DNA of 64,000 nt from Vitis vinifera (lineage: Eukaryota; Streptophyta; Magnoliopsida; Vitales; Vitaceae). Positions 33,747 to 47,406 of this stretch are shown in pieces. Every line of letters begins with the position of its first letter. Position 1 is the first letter of the stretch. The stretch lies in the NCBI RefSeq assembly GCF_030704535.1, contig NC_081815.1, positions 1,131,001 to 1,195,000 on the forward strand, written 5' to 3'. Both the position numbers and the translations under genes were made by a program. The notes under the pieces were generated by a model. That model had not been told where the DNA came from. It was given only the letters and a program-made list of their open reading frames with translations, and did no database searches.

Positions 33747-35560
33747 AAGATATATCGATGAATATTTTGAAAAAAAAAATGTATAAAATTGATCTAAATT
33801 TATAAAAATATAATAAAAATTTCATAAAAATGTAATTAGAAGTATAATAGATATTTTAAAGTTATTTTATTAAATAATTTGATATATATATAATATGATT
33901 AATCATATTTGACAATAATATCGTATGTATTGATAAAAATATTAATTTTTATAAGTACACATTTATTATTTAATTACATCAAATATTGTTTCATAATAAT
34001 ATAATGATATTTGATTATAATATGTATAATTTTAAAATATATATTAATATTAAAATTACGATCAATTTAATTCAATTATATTAAATGGTATAAAATAAAT
34101 TATGATATATATATAATTTTTTAGTATTTAGTTAATTTATTAATGATATTAAAAATACTATGAAAAAATATGATTTTTATATTTTTGATAATCAATTAAA
34201 AGATTTTTTTTTGCATTTAATTATAAAATAATCATAATTAATTTACTATTTAAAATACTCTTTTATCATTTTCTTTATATGATAATTTTGAATATATATA
34301 TATGTTTAATACATAATATTTAACAAGGGGCAAACTTGGTTTAGTAACGAGAGTTAAACCTCAAATAATTGATTTAACTATAGTGCGTTTGATTGCTATA
34401 ATGCTATTGACCCACATTAATTATATAAAGATTGTGATTTATCGCCATATTTACAATATATCACCAACTATCATCGATTTTTTTAGAATTTTTTTCAAAA
34501 TTTCGTCAAAACGATATTTCAACCATTCTTTTAGAATTGGCTTTACTTCCTCCCAACAACCAAACAACCAAACAACCGTCTTGTCAAAATAGCAATCAAC
34601 AAATATAGAAAGATCACCTTTGAACGATTTACTATAATGTACAAAAGTGGAGGAAGCAAAACCCATCACAAACACCAAACCTCTATCGATGACTTCATTT
34701 AGTAGGTTGTATGGGGGTATATATGTAATTTTATTACGAGTGTCACCATCTCGACCCAAATAGTAGATGAGAAGTTGATTTAGTGGTCAACCTAGTTTAT
34801 TTCCCCCACGAATCATAATGTGAATTTGAAATTTGAATGGCTTATATTCTCATCATGATGTTTAGCCCTTTTAGATAGAATGATCTTGACCCATCCTGCT
34901 ACTTTTGACATATAAGAGGTAATTAGTTTCATTAGCAATAATTTTTTTTGACTTTAATTATAAATTAAAATTCAAGTTAAAGCAACAATTTTTTGAAAAT
35001 TCATAGAATATAAATTAATTTATTGTAACAGTTAAAATATGGTTGAGCAATATTAAACTTTTTTTAAAAATAATAATATTTTAAAATTACCAGTAAAAAG
35101 GAATTAAAATAAATCACTAAAAATTAAAAGCAGGTAGGATGTGGGTCAATCATAAATGCCTTGTTTTAAAGTTTTATTACATTTGGAAATATGATAAATT
35201 TTATGATATATTTTTTTGGAATTAAAACTGGGAATTGAATATATATTTTATTTAAAAAAAAAGGTTAATTAAAAGAAAAGAGAGAGAGAGTATGGAAGTT
35301 AAAGAAAACAGAGGAGACAACAAATTTTATAAAATATAAAATAAATAAATAATTATTTATTTATAATGTGTTTATCATGGAGTGGAACGTTAAACAACCG
35401 GGGTTTCGTCCAGTATTTGAACTCTGAAAAATCTGACCAAACTGGAGCAGCTTTTTGGCTACTATGGGCCATAGGTGGAAACTGCCAACGATGCTACATC
35501 CGGAAAAAGGCCAAGCCAACGTATGTAACAAACTAACAATACTAAAGTGCGACCACTGCA
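31807..35560. other. Spacer between divergent BRX and PDAT1
   Basis: The two genes point away from each other. Near the BRX side are a CT/T-rich leader-like stretch (32,310-32,390) and a cluster of TTGGGCT, GGCCCA and GGGCCT words (32,525-32,660), which may be promoter elements. From 32,750 to about 35,350 the DNA is very AT-rich, with many ATATAT words. I see no gene, RNA or clear transposon there; one 102-codon minus-strand frame near 34,451-34,759 has no recognisable domain. Confidence 0.5.
33711..33744. repeat. (AT)n microsatellite, 17 units
   Basis: A perfect AT dinucleotide run of 34 bp in the AT-rich spacer between BRX and PDAT1. Confidence 0.95.
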
Positions 35561-35563
35561 CCC

Positions 35564-35684
35564 TATATATACCTCACTCCTTAGTTCTCAAACGTCCGAT
35601 TGTATTTGATGTGGGTCATATGATCGTGATCATGGTCAAGAGTCACCGAGTGGCTTCCAGAAGATCATACATCTCGTCCACGTG
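35564..35684 (+). promoter_or_regulatory. Candidate PDAT1 promoter (TATA box, G-box)
   Basis: A TATA-like run (TATATATA, 35,564-35,571) stands about 356 bp before the PDAT1 start, after a stretch of normal complexity. A perfect CACGTG (TCCACGTGTCA) lies at 35,679-35,684. If the TATA box is used, the 5' UTR is about 320 bp and the G-box is transcribed, so one of the two may be without function. Confidence 0.4.
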
Positions 35685-35926
35685 TCACTTCCAAGTCATC
35701 ACATCTCACCCGATCCGGAACTACTCATTATCTGACCGAGCCCGAACGGAGAATCTGGAGATCCACCGTCGTGCTGTCCGGGAACATGATTCTGCGGGCG
35801 CCCGCCGTTTGAGTATCGGAGTGTGGCGGTTAGGGGTTTGATAGCGGCAGAGTGGAGCAGCTCAGCTGTCATTGATGAGCGGTTTGAGGGGGAAGGAAGA
35901 GCGGGTGAGGATCTTCATTTAAGGCG

Positions 35927-38900
35927 ATGCTGAGGCGGAGAAAGGGCTCGGAGCCCGAGAAGAGTTCGGGGGGTGATTCGAAGGATCAGAGAGAGGATGA
36001 GAGCAAGAAGGAGAAGGAGAAGGAGAAGGAGAAGGAGAAGGGGAAGCTGAAGAGTACGAAGAAATGGTCGTGTATCGATAATTGTTGCTGGTTTGTTGGT
36101 TGTATTTGTTCAATTTGGTGGTTTTTGCTGTTTCTCTTCAACGCCATGCCGGCTTCGTTTCCTCAATACGTGACCGAGGCGATCACCGGTCCATTGCCAG
36201 ATCCGCCGGGCGTGAAATTGAGGAAAGAGGGCTTGACGGTGAAACATCCGGTTGTTTTCGTCCCCGGGATCGTCACCGGTGGGCTCGAGCTCTGGGAAGG
36301 GCATCAGTGCGCAGATGGATTGTTTAGGAAGAGGCTTTGGGGAGGCACATTTGGAGAGGTGTACAAAAGGTATTTATTTATTTTTCATGGATATTTTAGA
36401 GATAGTTAATTTGATGTTGGCATAGGCCGATTAGTATGATTTTATGGGGTTACTGTTTATATTTTTAAATTTTTGCACAAATGTAAGATATTTGTCAACA
36501 TGATGACTATGACGTGAGAGGAAGTGGCTTGGAATGTGAATTGGGTTAGCCATGGATGAGGTTGCTGGAAAGCATCCATCTCATATTGAGTTGGCGAAGG
36601 TTATTCATTGGTAGAAATTGGGATTTAATAAACAAGTGAAAGCTGTTTGTAGTAACTGTTATTGGATTGGGTTTTTGATCATTTGGGAACGTTCTGTAAG
36701 TGGACAATGACTTTGAAAGCAACTCTAGGGCGAGGTGATAGAACCTTTAGAGTTAGCCGTGGGGGAGGGGAGGCCTGGTTTGGAAGAAACGGTATCAGCA
36801 TAGATGATACCACATGCCGGTCCTACTTTTGCATAATATTGTGAACGGTCAAAATCTTTAATAGAGAGGGGCATTTAAGTTGGAAAAAATATATCGAAGG
36901 TTGAGGGGAGAAAGAGCATAAAAAGGAGCATAGAAGGACCAGGTAAAGGAAACTTTTGGTACTCGGCTTCATTTAATGTTAATGGACTTTATAAGGTCTA
37001 GATAGTAAAATATTTGAAACCATTCATGATGAGATGTTCTGCTGCCATTTCAAATAACTCTCTTGACAAGTTGCATGGGGTGATTTTTAGGTTACTGATT
37101 ATGTTCTATAGAAGGTTTTGCTGCTCATTTGTCAAGGTTAAAAGAAAACAATGGCTAAGTCTCTGTTGAATATTTCATGCTTTTCTGCTTTCCATTAATT
37201 GGTTATTGGTGGTTGGCTTGCAAAAAACTTGTTACCATGGGCATTTCCTGCTATATGTATCGTCCCACCTAACTATTTTGTTGTTTATAGCATGTTATCC
37301 TACTGAAAGGCACTGTCGTTTTTGTAATTTAGGTGCATTTTAAATCACTCTTTTTACTAAAACATTTGGAAATAGCTTCCTGGGGCATTTTTGTGGAAAA
37401 ATTAATTCCCATTGGAAAATAAGGTTTTAGCCAATAGGACTGTGATTCATCTCCCTGCAGTCACTAAATTCACCCAATCTTGCTCTTGTTAATATGTGGT
37501 TAATTTCACCAAGTATTTCTGGCAGCAACCATAGTTTGGTAACTCTAGTCGTACTGGATTTTCATGTGAGGTCTTATAATTATGCTGACTTAATTGACTA
37601 ATAACAGTATGTGTTTTCCTATGTTTCTGCTTACTTTTTGCAGACCCTTGTGCTGGGTTGAGCACATGTCACTGGATAATGAAACTGGATTGGATCCTCC
37701 TGGCATAAGGATTAGACCTGTATCTGGACTTGTGGCAGCTGATTACTTTGCTCCTGGTTATTTTGTATGGGCAGTTTTAATTGCTAACTTGGCTCGCATA
37801 GGATATGAGGAGAAAACCATGTATATGGCAGCATATGATTGGAGAATTTCATTTCAAAACACTGAGGTATCTATTTGACATGAAAACTATCTTCCTACTT
37901 GAAAATATTTTGTTTGTAGATTTCTCTTAAAACTGTGTTAATGTGGTATTCTCTGCCATAAATCTGGGGTTTCCTTATAATATATATATATATATTTTTC
38001 TCTTACTGGCTTATATCAGCATTCTGTTATATTGCATTGATCAGGTAAGGGACCAATCGCTGAGCAGAATAAAAAGTAATATAGAGCTCATGGTAGCTAC
38101 AAATGGTGGGAAAAAGGTGGTTGTTATCCCACATTCAATGGGTGTATTATATTTTCTGCATTTTATGAAATGGGTTGAGGCACCAGCTCCAATGGGTGGT
38201 GGGGGTGGATCAGGTTGGTGTGCTAAGCATATAAAGGCTGTAATGAACATCGGTGGACCATTTTTAGGTGTTCCAAAAGCAGTTTCAGGACTTTTCTCTG
38301 CTGAAGCCAAGGACATTGCTGTAGCCAGGTTGGTTTAATCACTGTGAAGCTAATGTACTAGGTTACCATCCTGTGATGAATTTCTTCCTTTGTCTGTCCT
38401 AAATACTGATCGATGAGATATTCTTGTCACTTCAAGTGGGGGATATGTTCAGTTTATTATATTTTTTGTACTCTGAATATCTGATCCACCATAATAAATT
38501 ATCAAACTTAGGGCCTGTCCATTTCACTCTGTATGCATGAATGTCTGGTGATGCTGTTCATCATCCAATAGGTTTTTCTGTGTTAAATGTGTAGCACAAA
38601 CTACAAACCCTAGAACAACTGTTTCCCCCTTCTCCTGTAGATACTTCCCCTACCAGGAAATGTAAAAAGAGATAGATGTGGAATTAAGTCCAATTCCTTT
38701 TTTTTTTTTCCTCAAAAAGACCATTGTTGTTACCTCATGTGGTGTTCTAGTATATTTGTTCTAGTATCTACATTGTGATGGATTCTGCTCTTTTTACCAG
38801 CATCGGCCTTTCTTTTAACCATCCTCTTTGGATGACACACTATTATCGCTTGAAATGATGTGTCATTTGTTTTCGGGATAATCCATAGCTTTTTACATTA

Positions 38901-41088
38901 ATTCATCTATTGGTTTAGATCGAGTTTGAATGGTGAAATATTTTGATATCGATTGACTATTATTGCTTGTTCCAGTTCCAGATCAGTACAAAGAATCTTG
39001 TCCAGAGTGATAACTGTACAAGGCACCTACATCTCTGAATGTACTTAGTATTATATGTCATTTACTGAAGCACCTTAATTAATTTTCTGATTTAGACATC
39101 TATGTAAATTGTTATTGTTATGTCTCTTTTTTTATGGAACATTGCTACTGTTGCAGGGGTATTGCACCAGGTTTTCTGGATGCAGATGTATTTGGTCTTC
39201 AAACTTTACAACATGTGATGCGAATGACCCGAACTTGGGATTCAACAATGTCAATGATACCGAAAGGTGGAGACACTGTTTGGGGCAACCTTGATTGGTC
39301 TCCAGAAGCTGAATACAGCTGTAATCCAAAAAAGCAGATGAATAATGATAACAAGACTGCTGACCAGACTGAGAAAGGGAGTCTGGGATTGAAAAACAGT
39401 ATGAATTATGGAAGAATTATATCATTTGGGAAGGATGTAGCCGAGGCACACTCATCCAGGATTGAGAGGTTGGACTTTAGGGTAATGTTTCCAAGTTCCA
39501 ATTTGCTGCCATACTTTAGAAGCTATTCTGGTAAATCAAATAGATTTTTGTGTGTATAATGCAATCTTTAAATGAGTGTTAGTTCCAGTCAGTCTACTTG
39601 TGACTTCATAAAAGTAGCTGATTTGGTTTACATGATAACAATTTTTATTATGGAATTCTGGATTTGCTGTTGGCCATACCCTTCATAATGTGGTTAGTTC
39701 TGGGTGTCTGTCAGTGTTTCCTCCTCTGCTTGCTTTATAATTTAAAGAACGTCTTCCCCCTGTTCCATTTTTATATTTCCCCATAACTATGAATTCCAGG
39801 TCTTGCAAATGCATGCTCACTGCTATAACATGATCAGTACTTATTTAACTGAACTGCGTTGCGCAGAGTTCTCACTTTTGTGTACTTAGAGGTTCTTTTG
39901 ATTTACAGGGTGCTGTTAAGGGTAAGAACTTTGTCAACACAACTTGCCGTGATATCTGGACGGAGTACGATGACATGGGCATCGGAGGTGTTCAAGCTGT
40001 TGTAGATTACAAGTCTTACACTGCTGACTCAATCCTGGATCTCCTTCATTTTGTTGCCCCAAAGATGATGTCACGAGGAGATGCTCATTTTTCATATGGG
40101 ATTGCTGACAATTTGGATGACCCAAAATATAAACACTACAAATATTGGTCAAACCCCTTGGAAACAAAGTGAGGCTACAACCTTTTTTTCATTTTCCTAG
40201 TAATGATGTATTGAATTTAGTGCACCATTTTTTTTTTCTTTTTACTTCCAAAAGGCTGTTGTTAGCAATTTAGTTCAGTTATTTGAAGTGAATTTGCATA
40301 TGTGAAGAACTCTTGTTTAAGCTTTTGGTTTGCCGAGTCTGCATCAATTCCCGATGGGAGGTTAGATTAGAAATCATAACCTGGAAATAATAAAATCAAT
40401 GTAATTAATCCAATTGTTGGAAATTCTATCTCTACTGATCTGAAAAGGTTTCACCTTGGCTGATAATGCTACTGTGTTGTTTCTTGGTCACCTGTTTTGG
40501 TCCTTTTTATTGTAGAAATGTATAATTTTTCTCCTTTTCTAGCTAATAAGTTGTCCAAGTCCATTATTTGGGCGAATAATTCATCTTTGTGATTCTGTTT
40601 GCAGATTACCAAATGCGCCAGACATGGAGATCTATTCTATGTATGGAGTTGGAATTCCAACTGAAAGGGCATATGTTTACAAGTTGACTCCTGGTGCTGA
40701 ATGCTACATTCCCTTTCAGATAGATACCTCGGCAGACGGGAGCAGCAAGGACACCTGTCTAAAAGGTGGGGTCTTTTCTGTGGATGGAGACGAGACTGTT
40801 CCTGTTCTAAGTGCAGGATTCATGTGTGCAAAAGCTTGGCGGGGTAAAACGCGATTCAATCCTTCAGGCATACAAACTTACATAAGAGAATATGATCACG
40901 CTCCTCCAGCTAATCTTCTAGAGGGCCGTGGCACCCAAAGTGGTGCTCATGTTGATATAATGGGGAATTTTGCATTGATTGAGGATATTATAAGGGTAGC
41001 AGCAGGGGCTACAGGAAAGGACTTGGGTGGAGATCGAGTTTATTCTGATATTTTCAAGTGGTCAGAAAAGATCAATTTGAAGCTTTAG
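35927..41088 (+). CDS. PDAT1: Phospholipid:diacylglycerol acyltransferase 1
   Basis: Six exons: 35,927-36,369; 37,644-37,866; 38,045-38,328; 39,157-39,481; 39,909-40,168; 40,605-41,088. All introns are GT-AG and phase closes to 672 aa, against about 671 in Arabidopsis PDAT1. The enzyme moves an acyl chain from phospholipid to diacylglycerol, making triacylglycerol without acyl-CoA, at the endoplasmic reticulum. The N-terminus is basic and cytosolic, with a Lys/Glu repeat (about 26-38), followed by one membrane segment (about 52-72, CWFVGCICSIWWFLLFLF). The LCAT-like fold has the lid phrase WEGHQCADG, the YDWRISFQN block, the nucleophile S253 in IPHSMG, D574 in DGDETVP and H627 in SGAHVDIMG. 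All three catalytic residues are present, so the protein should be active. The start is supported by length and the family-typical MxxRRKGSEP-like opening. Confidence 0.96.
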
Positions 41089-44000
41089 ATTGGTTTGGTG
41101 AGTACTTGAATCTTATTGATAAAATTTCTCTGAATAAATGGACTATATATTGGCACAGGCACTTCATGTTGGCACTTGGACCTCTGAATATCGGCTTTGA
41201 CATCAGTTTTGGTCCTCGTGTAATAGACAATGGAGTTTCAGAAAAGCTCTTGGTTGAAAATCTGAAATATCTAAAATTCAAAATTGCCTGGAGTTGAAAG
41301 TTTTTCTGGTTCAAAATATCCCACAATAAGAATTCAGCCTTTTACATCGTTGAACAAATAATTCAGCTCAAGTCAACTGAGATCTCTTTCGATCAACTTG
41401 GGGTCTGTTACACTTCTAAAATTTCCCATTTTGCTCTATCTTCTGTTAGTTCTTGTCTTAAATCATAGGTATCATATCTGATAATAGCCAGAGGACACCC
41501 AGAGGGAAAAAAAAAAAACTATATTTTCAGATGTAAGGCTTCTGTTGCCACTTTCATATTCTGTAATCATTTCATTCTCTGCTCACCAATCTCTCCTCTC
41601 TCTTTTTTTGGGTAAGGGTCCCAGTTTCCTGCCATTTCGATATTCTGATTACGCCTTTATATTCTTCCCCCACCTTTATCAGTAACACATGAAATCATAC
41701 TTGTTTCTGTTCAAGCAGATCTCTGTGCTTCATCACCCTGCTGATGGTCGCTCGGGGCAGCAGTCCTGCTTGCTGCGGTAAGCTTCCCTACTTCCATTGC
41801 CTTGCCAGCCCAAGGAACACTGATTATGTGCTGTCATTCACATGTACTTATAGCCTGTAGTTTGGGGAGCTGACAAATCTGGTTCATGAAACCGGTTTCC
41901 CACTTTGTACCAGATTCTCTTACCATGCTAGGCTCTCTTAATTTCAAGAGTGCCTGAAATTTTGAAACTTTTGATTAAATTATTTGATATTAGTTAATAA
42001 AAGGATAGATCGATATCCACCATTTACCTTCATTAGCCCACATATCAAACCATTAAAATTAATACATTAGCTCATGATTTCCTCATCCTTGGATTTTTTT
42101 ATCTTTTCTTAATAGTTTTAGTTTCTTTTAATGTGCATCTTAGAATAATTTAAGTACATAATCTAGTATTGTTCTGGGGCTCTTATCCGATGAATTTTTG
42201 TCTCATACTGGTAGGTGAACAATTGACCCGTACAGATAATGTTTATGATGATTATTTGTTCTGGTTCTTTCTCATGTTTGCTGTGTTTTTATACGTGGTC
42301 TGAACAGCTGTACTTCTCCTATTACACATGGGGAAGTACATGCCATTCCAGAATCTTATCTGTCTCTCTTTCTACAAAGCTCTGTGCTGATGATGTCTTT
42401 GCAAATATAAAGTTTTCCTGGGAAAGTTGCTTTTGATGCTATCCTTATCCTTCTAGTAATAAATACGAATTTGATAATGGTTGTATCTTGATAACGTTAT
42501 GGAAAAAATTACACAAGGGCATGGGAGACTTTGGTGGAAGGAATGATAACTGCCTTTTGCTTTTGGAAAATAGAAAAATAAATAAATAATGGTAGGGTAG
42601 GTAACAACGACATGTATTTTTTTCTATATTTACTAATTACTGCCCATCTAATTCTAATAAAAGTGTCGGTGCAATTAACACTTCTTTTAAACTATGTTTA
42701 AAAATTTTATTTTTATATAAAAATTGAGATAACCCATCAAAATTATCAAGACCCAGATGAAAGTGTAAAAGCTATTTTTAAATTTATTTTAGAAATTAAA
42801 TAGATATAATTAAATTTTCGCCTTTTTGTTATAAATTTAAAGAAAAAAAACCAACCGGCCAAGTGCAAAAATAAAATCTAAGGTGCAGCTCCTGGCTAGC
42901 ATTGCCAAAATTTTTCACAAGTTCAAACCCCAATTGGACATATATTCTCAAAATGTTAGCATTTACACCCAAAAACAAACGAAATAAAAAAAAGAAAAAG
43001 AAAAAAACTCTGCTTTTAAAAGAAAGCAAACCAAACCAAACTTTGGATTATCACTGGCTCCACAAATCTCAAGGCAGAGTTACACAGTGACAGAAGAAAT
43101 CAAAGCAATAGGTTAGCAACTCAGCAGGCTTTTATGGTTAACTCAGCAGTGAGTGGTGACTCTGCCTTTTTTTAGGTAAAAGAAAGCATGGATGGATAGA
43201 AGAGTAAAAGACAAAAAAGAGAGAGCTTTTGGGTTTGGCTTTGAATTGAATTCGTCGGTAGTGGGGTTTAGGACATAGGGGTCAAATGCCACCAGCGGTA
43301 GAGTCTTGTTCCTCTTCAAAGCCCTTAGTCTTCTTCCTTACTCCATGTAAGGGAAGGGCCTTCATAGACTCTAGCTCCATTACTAGACAGCATTGACTAC
43401 TGGACGAATACCCTTTTCATCTTCCTTATCCTCTTATATGTATATATATATATATTTTTTTACCAACCTGACCTCTCTTTGGGAGATTCTTAATACTTAA
43501 TATTTAAAATGATTTTAAGTTATTAATTCATTAAATTTATTTATCAAAGCTATTTTTAAATTTAACTTATAATAATATTAAATGTATATAATACGTTTAA
43601 TCATTTAAATTAAGCCATTAAATAATATTAAATAGACAAGTTGATTTATCAAAGATATTTGATCAAACTTAATATTTAATACTTCATGACTTAACATGAT
43701 TTTAAGTTGAATTATGTTCAAATTATTAAGTTGATTTATTAAAAATATTTTTAATTTAATAATTTAAATTATGTCCTTAAATAATTAAACACATTTGATA
43801 AACTAATTGACTATAAAATCATAATAATTAATTTATTTTTTGTGTTAATTTTTTTTTCCTTATTTGCTCATATCTAAGGATGTTATATTTTTCAACTCTA
43901 CATCCCCAAATTTTTTATAGTAAATATTTTTTGAAGATTTTATATTTATAAAATACTTAAAATATGGATATTTAATGAATGAATTTATTGTTTAAGATGA

Positions 44001-44960
44001 ATGAAAATAGATATTGGTTAAAATTAATGATGGTAAATATTAGTTAAAAATAAATAAAGGAAAATAGGTCGATTTATAAAAAAATTGATATTAATTTTAT
44101 TAAATAATCTTAATATTTAAAATAAAAATTAAATAATAAATTTCAAATTATTAATTTAAGAATAATTTAAATTTAAATTAATTTAAATTATTAAATAATA
44201 AGTATTAAGTTTGATTAAATTATCCATTTTAAAAAAATTATATCAAGAATTATTAATTTTCCTATAAAATGAGCTACAGCCCAAGATTTTGGTTTGAAAT
44301 AGCATTTTAGTTTTATTTTTGTTAAAGTCATTGATCATAAATTTAATGGGAAAATATAGATTAAAAGTTAATTCATATATATATTTCCATGGAAAATAAA
44401 AAAGGAGATATTTTTATTTTTCTAAGTGGGTGAAAAAACAACAAATATGTTTATAAGCCGCATTAAATAGGGTAAGCGAAAAAAAATTGCAACCAAACGG
44501 TCTGTAGCGGGGTATTTTGGGAATAAAAACAAAAATTCACTGTCGCTTACTAAACTTTTTGAAACAGTGTCGTTATCTGAAGGTGGAGGGGCATTTTCGG
44601 AAATAGATAAGGCAGATTGGGCAAAAGATGAAAGAATTAGGATCGGATTCAACGCAAGGTCACGCGCAGTCAATGAGGGGAAATCCACCGCATTTGAAAA
44701 GCAGCGGTTTTTAGGGGGTGATTGGGGGCAGAAGCAAGGGCGCGTGGGAAAGCGTGGCGACTACCTGTGATGGACAGTTAAGGGCGGCTGAGGGATGGAG
44801 TGAATAGAGGCAGGGGTAGAGGGGCTGTTTGGGAAGTGGTGGGCCACCCAGAAAAAGACGTTAATTGCAAGAAAACAAATTCAATGGTGATGGTAGTGGT
44901 GGTGGTGGGTGGAGTGTGTTTGTATTGGGGTTTTGAGTATTTGTTTGTTTTTTGGTTGTG
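41089..44960. other. Spacer between PDAT1 and NF-YA
   Basis: The first kilobase should include the PDAT1 3' UTR. The part to about 43,440 is ordinary sequence without a clear gene; short frames there carry no domain. From 43,440 to 44,300 it is very AT-rich and includes a MITE-like repeat. From about 44,550 the DNA becomes G-rich and then CT-rich, as in the promoter and leader of the NF-YA gene. Confidence 0.45.
43485..43800. mobile_element. MITE-like AT-rich repeat, copy 1
   Basis: Contains many words such as TTTTAAGTTATTAA, TTTATCAAAG, TAATTTAAATTA and ATTAAGTTGATTTAT, shared with 58,160-58,395 and arranged as partial inverted repeats. That suggests a non-autonomous DNA transposon, perhaps of hAT type. 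Ends and target duplication are not clear here. Confidence 0.4.
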
Positions 44961-44979
44961 TGTGTGTTTACAGCAAAGC

Positions 44980-47406
44980 CCAAGAAAGATAGAGAGAGAA
45001 AACAGTTTGTATAGAGAGAGGTGTGAAGGGTTTCAAGGGAGGAGACATGCCCAACTTCATCCCAACATCTATATTCCTTGCTTCTTCTTCTTCTTCTCTC
45101 ACAGGTCCTCTCTTGATCTCTTCTCCTTTTCCCTTCTCCACTGTTCGCCTTTTTTCTTTCTCCATCTGCTTTCCTTTTGGGATTTTTCATTTTCCTTTTT
45201 CTCTTCTTGACTTCTTGCGCTTGCCTCATTTCTTGTTGGTTTATGAGTCTACAGTCCAAGTGGGTTTTCGTTTTTATTTGCTTTGTGTTGAATGCATGGT
45301 GGGTTTGAGTTCATGTTGATGTCGTTGCTGTGGTGGTGAAGATGGGAAAAGGGATAATAATGGGTAAAGCTGTTGCCGGTGATGGATTCTGACTCTTGTG
45401 GATGTTGTGGGTATTTTGCTTTCTGAGATTTTGCTTGTGGGTATTTCATATATCTATGCATTTCGATTTTGGGAATGGATTTTTCTGCAACGGTGTGAAC
45501 TGGTTTTCATTCATATTGATGTATTTTTTTCTTTTTTTTTTCCAGAGTTGTTTCCCAGTTTTTGTAATGGGTTTGTGGTTTACCCATTTGGATGGGCCAT
45601 CTGGGACTGTGGTTGAGTCATGGGTAGTTGGATTCATTCATTGAAGATTGGTTAAATGGGCTATTGAAATTTTATTATGTTTTATAAGGAGGGTCCAGGT
45701 TATTAGGCGTGGTCGGTGATGTCCCATTGTCAGTCCGGTTGCTTGGTATTCTTTGTTAAAAGTTAAAATATAAAAGTAAAAAACAGAAGAAGAAGAAAAG
45801 GATTGTTTTCTTTAATCTATAAATTTCTGTCTGGTTCTTGCTTGTTTGTTGTATGCTCCAAAAACTGGGTTCTCTGCCTTGGCACATTGACCAGGCTTAT
45901 TCTATTGGATTTAACTTTTTTTTTCCTTTTTTTTTAAAGAATACTGGGAAACTTAAGTTTTCTTGGGTGGTTTATGGATTTGAAAAGACTTTAAGATAGA
46001 GGGGGTGCTTGTTTCTGAAGAACTTGTCCAGTGTTTTTGCTGTGTAAATGATTATAAGTTAATCTCCTATGCTTGCCAGTAATAAGTGACGAGATCGGTC
46101 TAATTGGTCAGTGAACAAAGTTGTAGATGAAAGTGTATAGAGCTCTTCATTTGTGAGAAAAATTTGGAGTAATTTTTTTGGGGTAGGGGAAAACACCAAA
46201 AGCCCTTCCTTACCAGTTCTTTGCAATGAAATGGTTGTTTATGGTCCAAGAAAGAAAGGAAGAAAGAAAAACCAAATTAAAACTTACAAATTACTAATTC
46301 TTTGGCATTAAATTAAGCCTATTCTACAAGAGTTTTGAAGAGCATAGGCTGTTTGTGGTGATATTCTCCATGTTTGGTCTGGTAAATAGCTTCATCTACA
46401 CTATCAGAGCTGACCTGAAGTTGCATACAGTGGGCTGGGTTTGTTCTTCATGGAACAAGTATTTCGCATTATATTGGTTTCACTCACATTGATATTGATT
46501 TATTGATGGAACAAGATTTGATATTGATTTATTTCAATGGGTTTGCTCTTCATGAAACAAGTATTTCACACTTTGACTTACTTTGTGTTTTAGGTAGGTG
46601 AATGGTCTTTATAGCTGATGCTATGGCAGTGTAGTACGCATGTTGAGGTGTGTTTTTTCTCCTTTCTCAAGTGGGTTTGGTTTTATGTGCATGCTTGCTT
46701 GCTGCTCTGCTGCTATTGGTATTTGAACGAATGTGGAGTTAGCACTATATTAATAAGGCTTCCTTTTGAAATTTATTAATGTTCTTTGAAGTTTAAATAG
46801 ATTAGAAGCATATAGGAATGATAGCAATATTAAAATATGGTTGCAATTAACTGGAAGCTGATGCTGGGCAAGTGTCTTATTGTATTATGTGTTATGTACA
46901 ACCTTTAGAATTGGTGGGATTATTGATGTGATAGTATGTATTATGTACAATCTGCTCAATGAAAGTATCATGGAATTGGTGGGTAGACTGATGATGTTCT
47001 ATCTAGCAGTTGAACCATGAAATACCATGTGCATTGGGTTTTCACATAAAATAATCTTTGTACATCTTGTGATGTCTTATATTGAGTGAAAGTAATGAAA
47101 TTTTTTTTCCGAAGTGGCTAAAGAAAATCATTAATTGGGATGTTCTTTCTAGAGAACAACTAAGAACCAATTCTTATAGGAACGTTAGTGTGGTATGGGC
47201 CATTTCTGTCGTTTTCGTGCTTTTCTTTCTTTTATAAACCTTTGACAATTTTGTCCATCTTTTAATATTCTGAGACAGCCTGGCTTATTATATCTTGTGT
47301 TTTTCTTATGCAGCTATTCTCAAAGCAAGCTGAAAGGGTATATATTGTTTGTTATCCAGGATCTGAGGGGGTTTGCATCAAAGTGCAGGATGCACTTGTA
47401 AAATAG
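44980..47406 (+). promoter_or_regulatory. NF-YA 5' leader with long intron (inferred)
   Basis: A GA-rich to CT-rich stretch at about 44,985-45,200 looks like the first leader exon. A strong acceptor (TTTTCTTATGCAG, ending 47,313) defines a leader exon 47,314-47,406 joined to the coding start at 47,407. NF-YA genes commonly have an intron in the 5' leader. Several upstream ATG frames lie in the first part; the one at 45,023 (98 codons) and the one opening MSLSEGGG at 44,567 are the longest. I could not fix the intron's donor site. The 2 kb between has no other gene. Confidence 0.5.

Noticed and set aside
35455-35841. 128-codon plus-strand frame before PDAT1
   Set aside because: It lies over the likely promoter and 5' UTR of PDAT1, has no domain, and ends before the PDAT1 start.
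42880-42950. tRNA-like B box (AAGTTCAAACCCCAATT), possible tRNA gene or SINE
   Set aside because: No matching A box, no acceptor stem that pairs, and no A-rich tail with target duplication. A chance match is likely.
44422-45259. Several frames on both strands, 88-136 codons
   Set aside because: Low-complexity GA/CT-rich leader of NF-YA; the proteins are rich in Arg/Glu or Phe/Ser with no domain.
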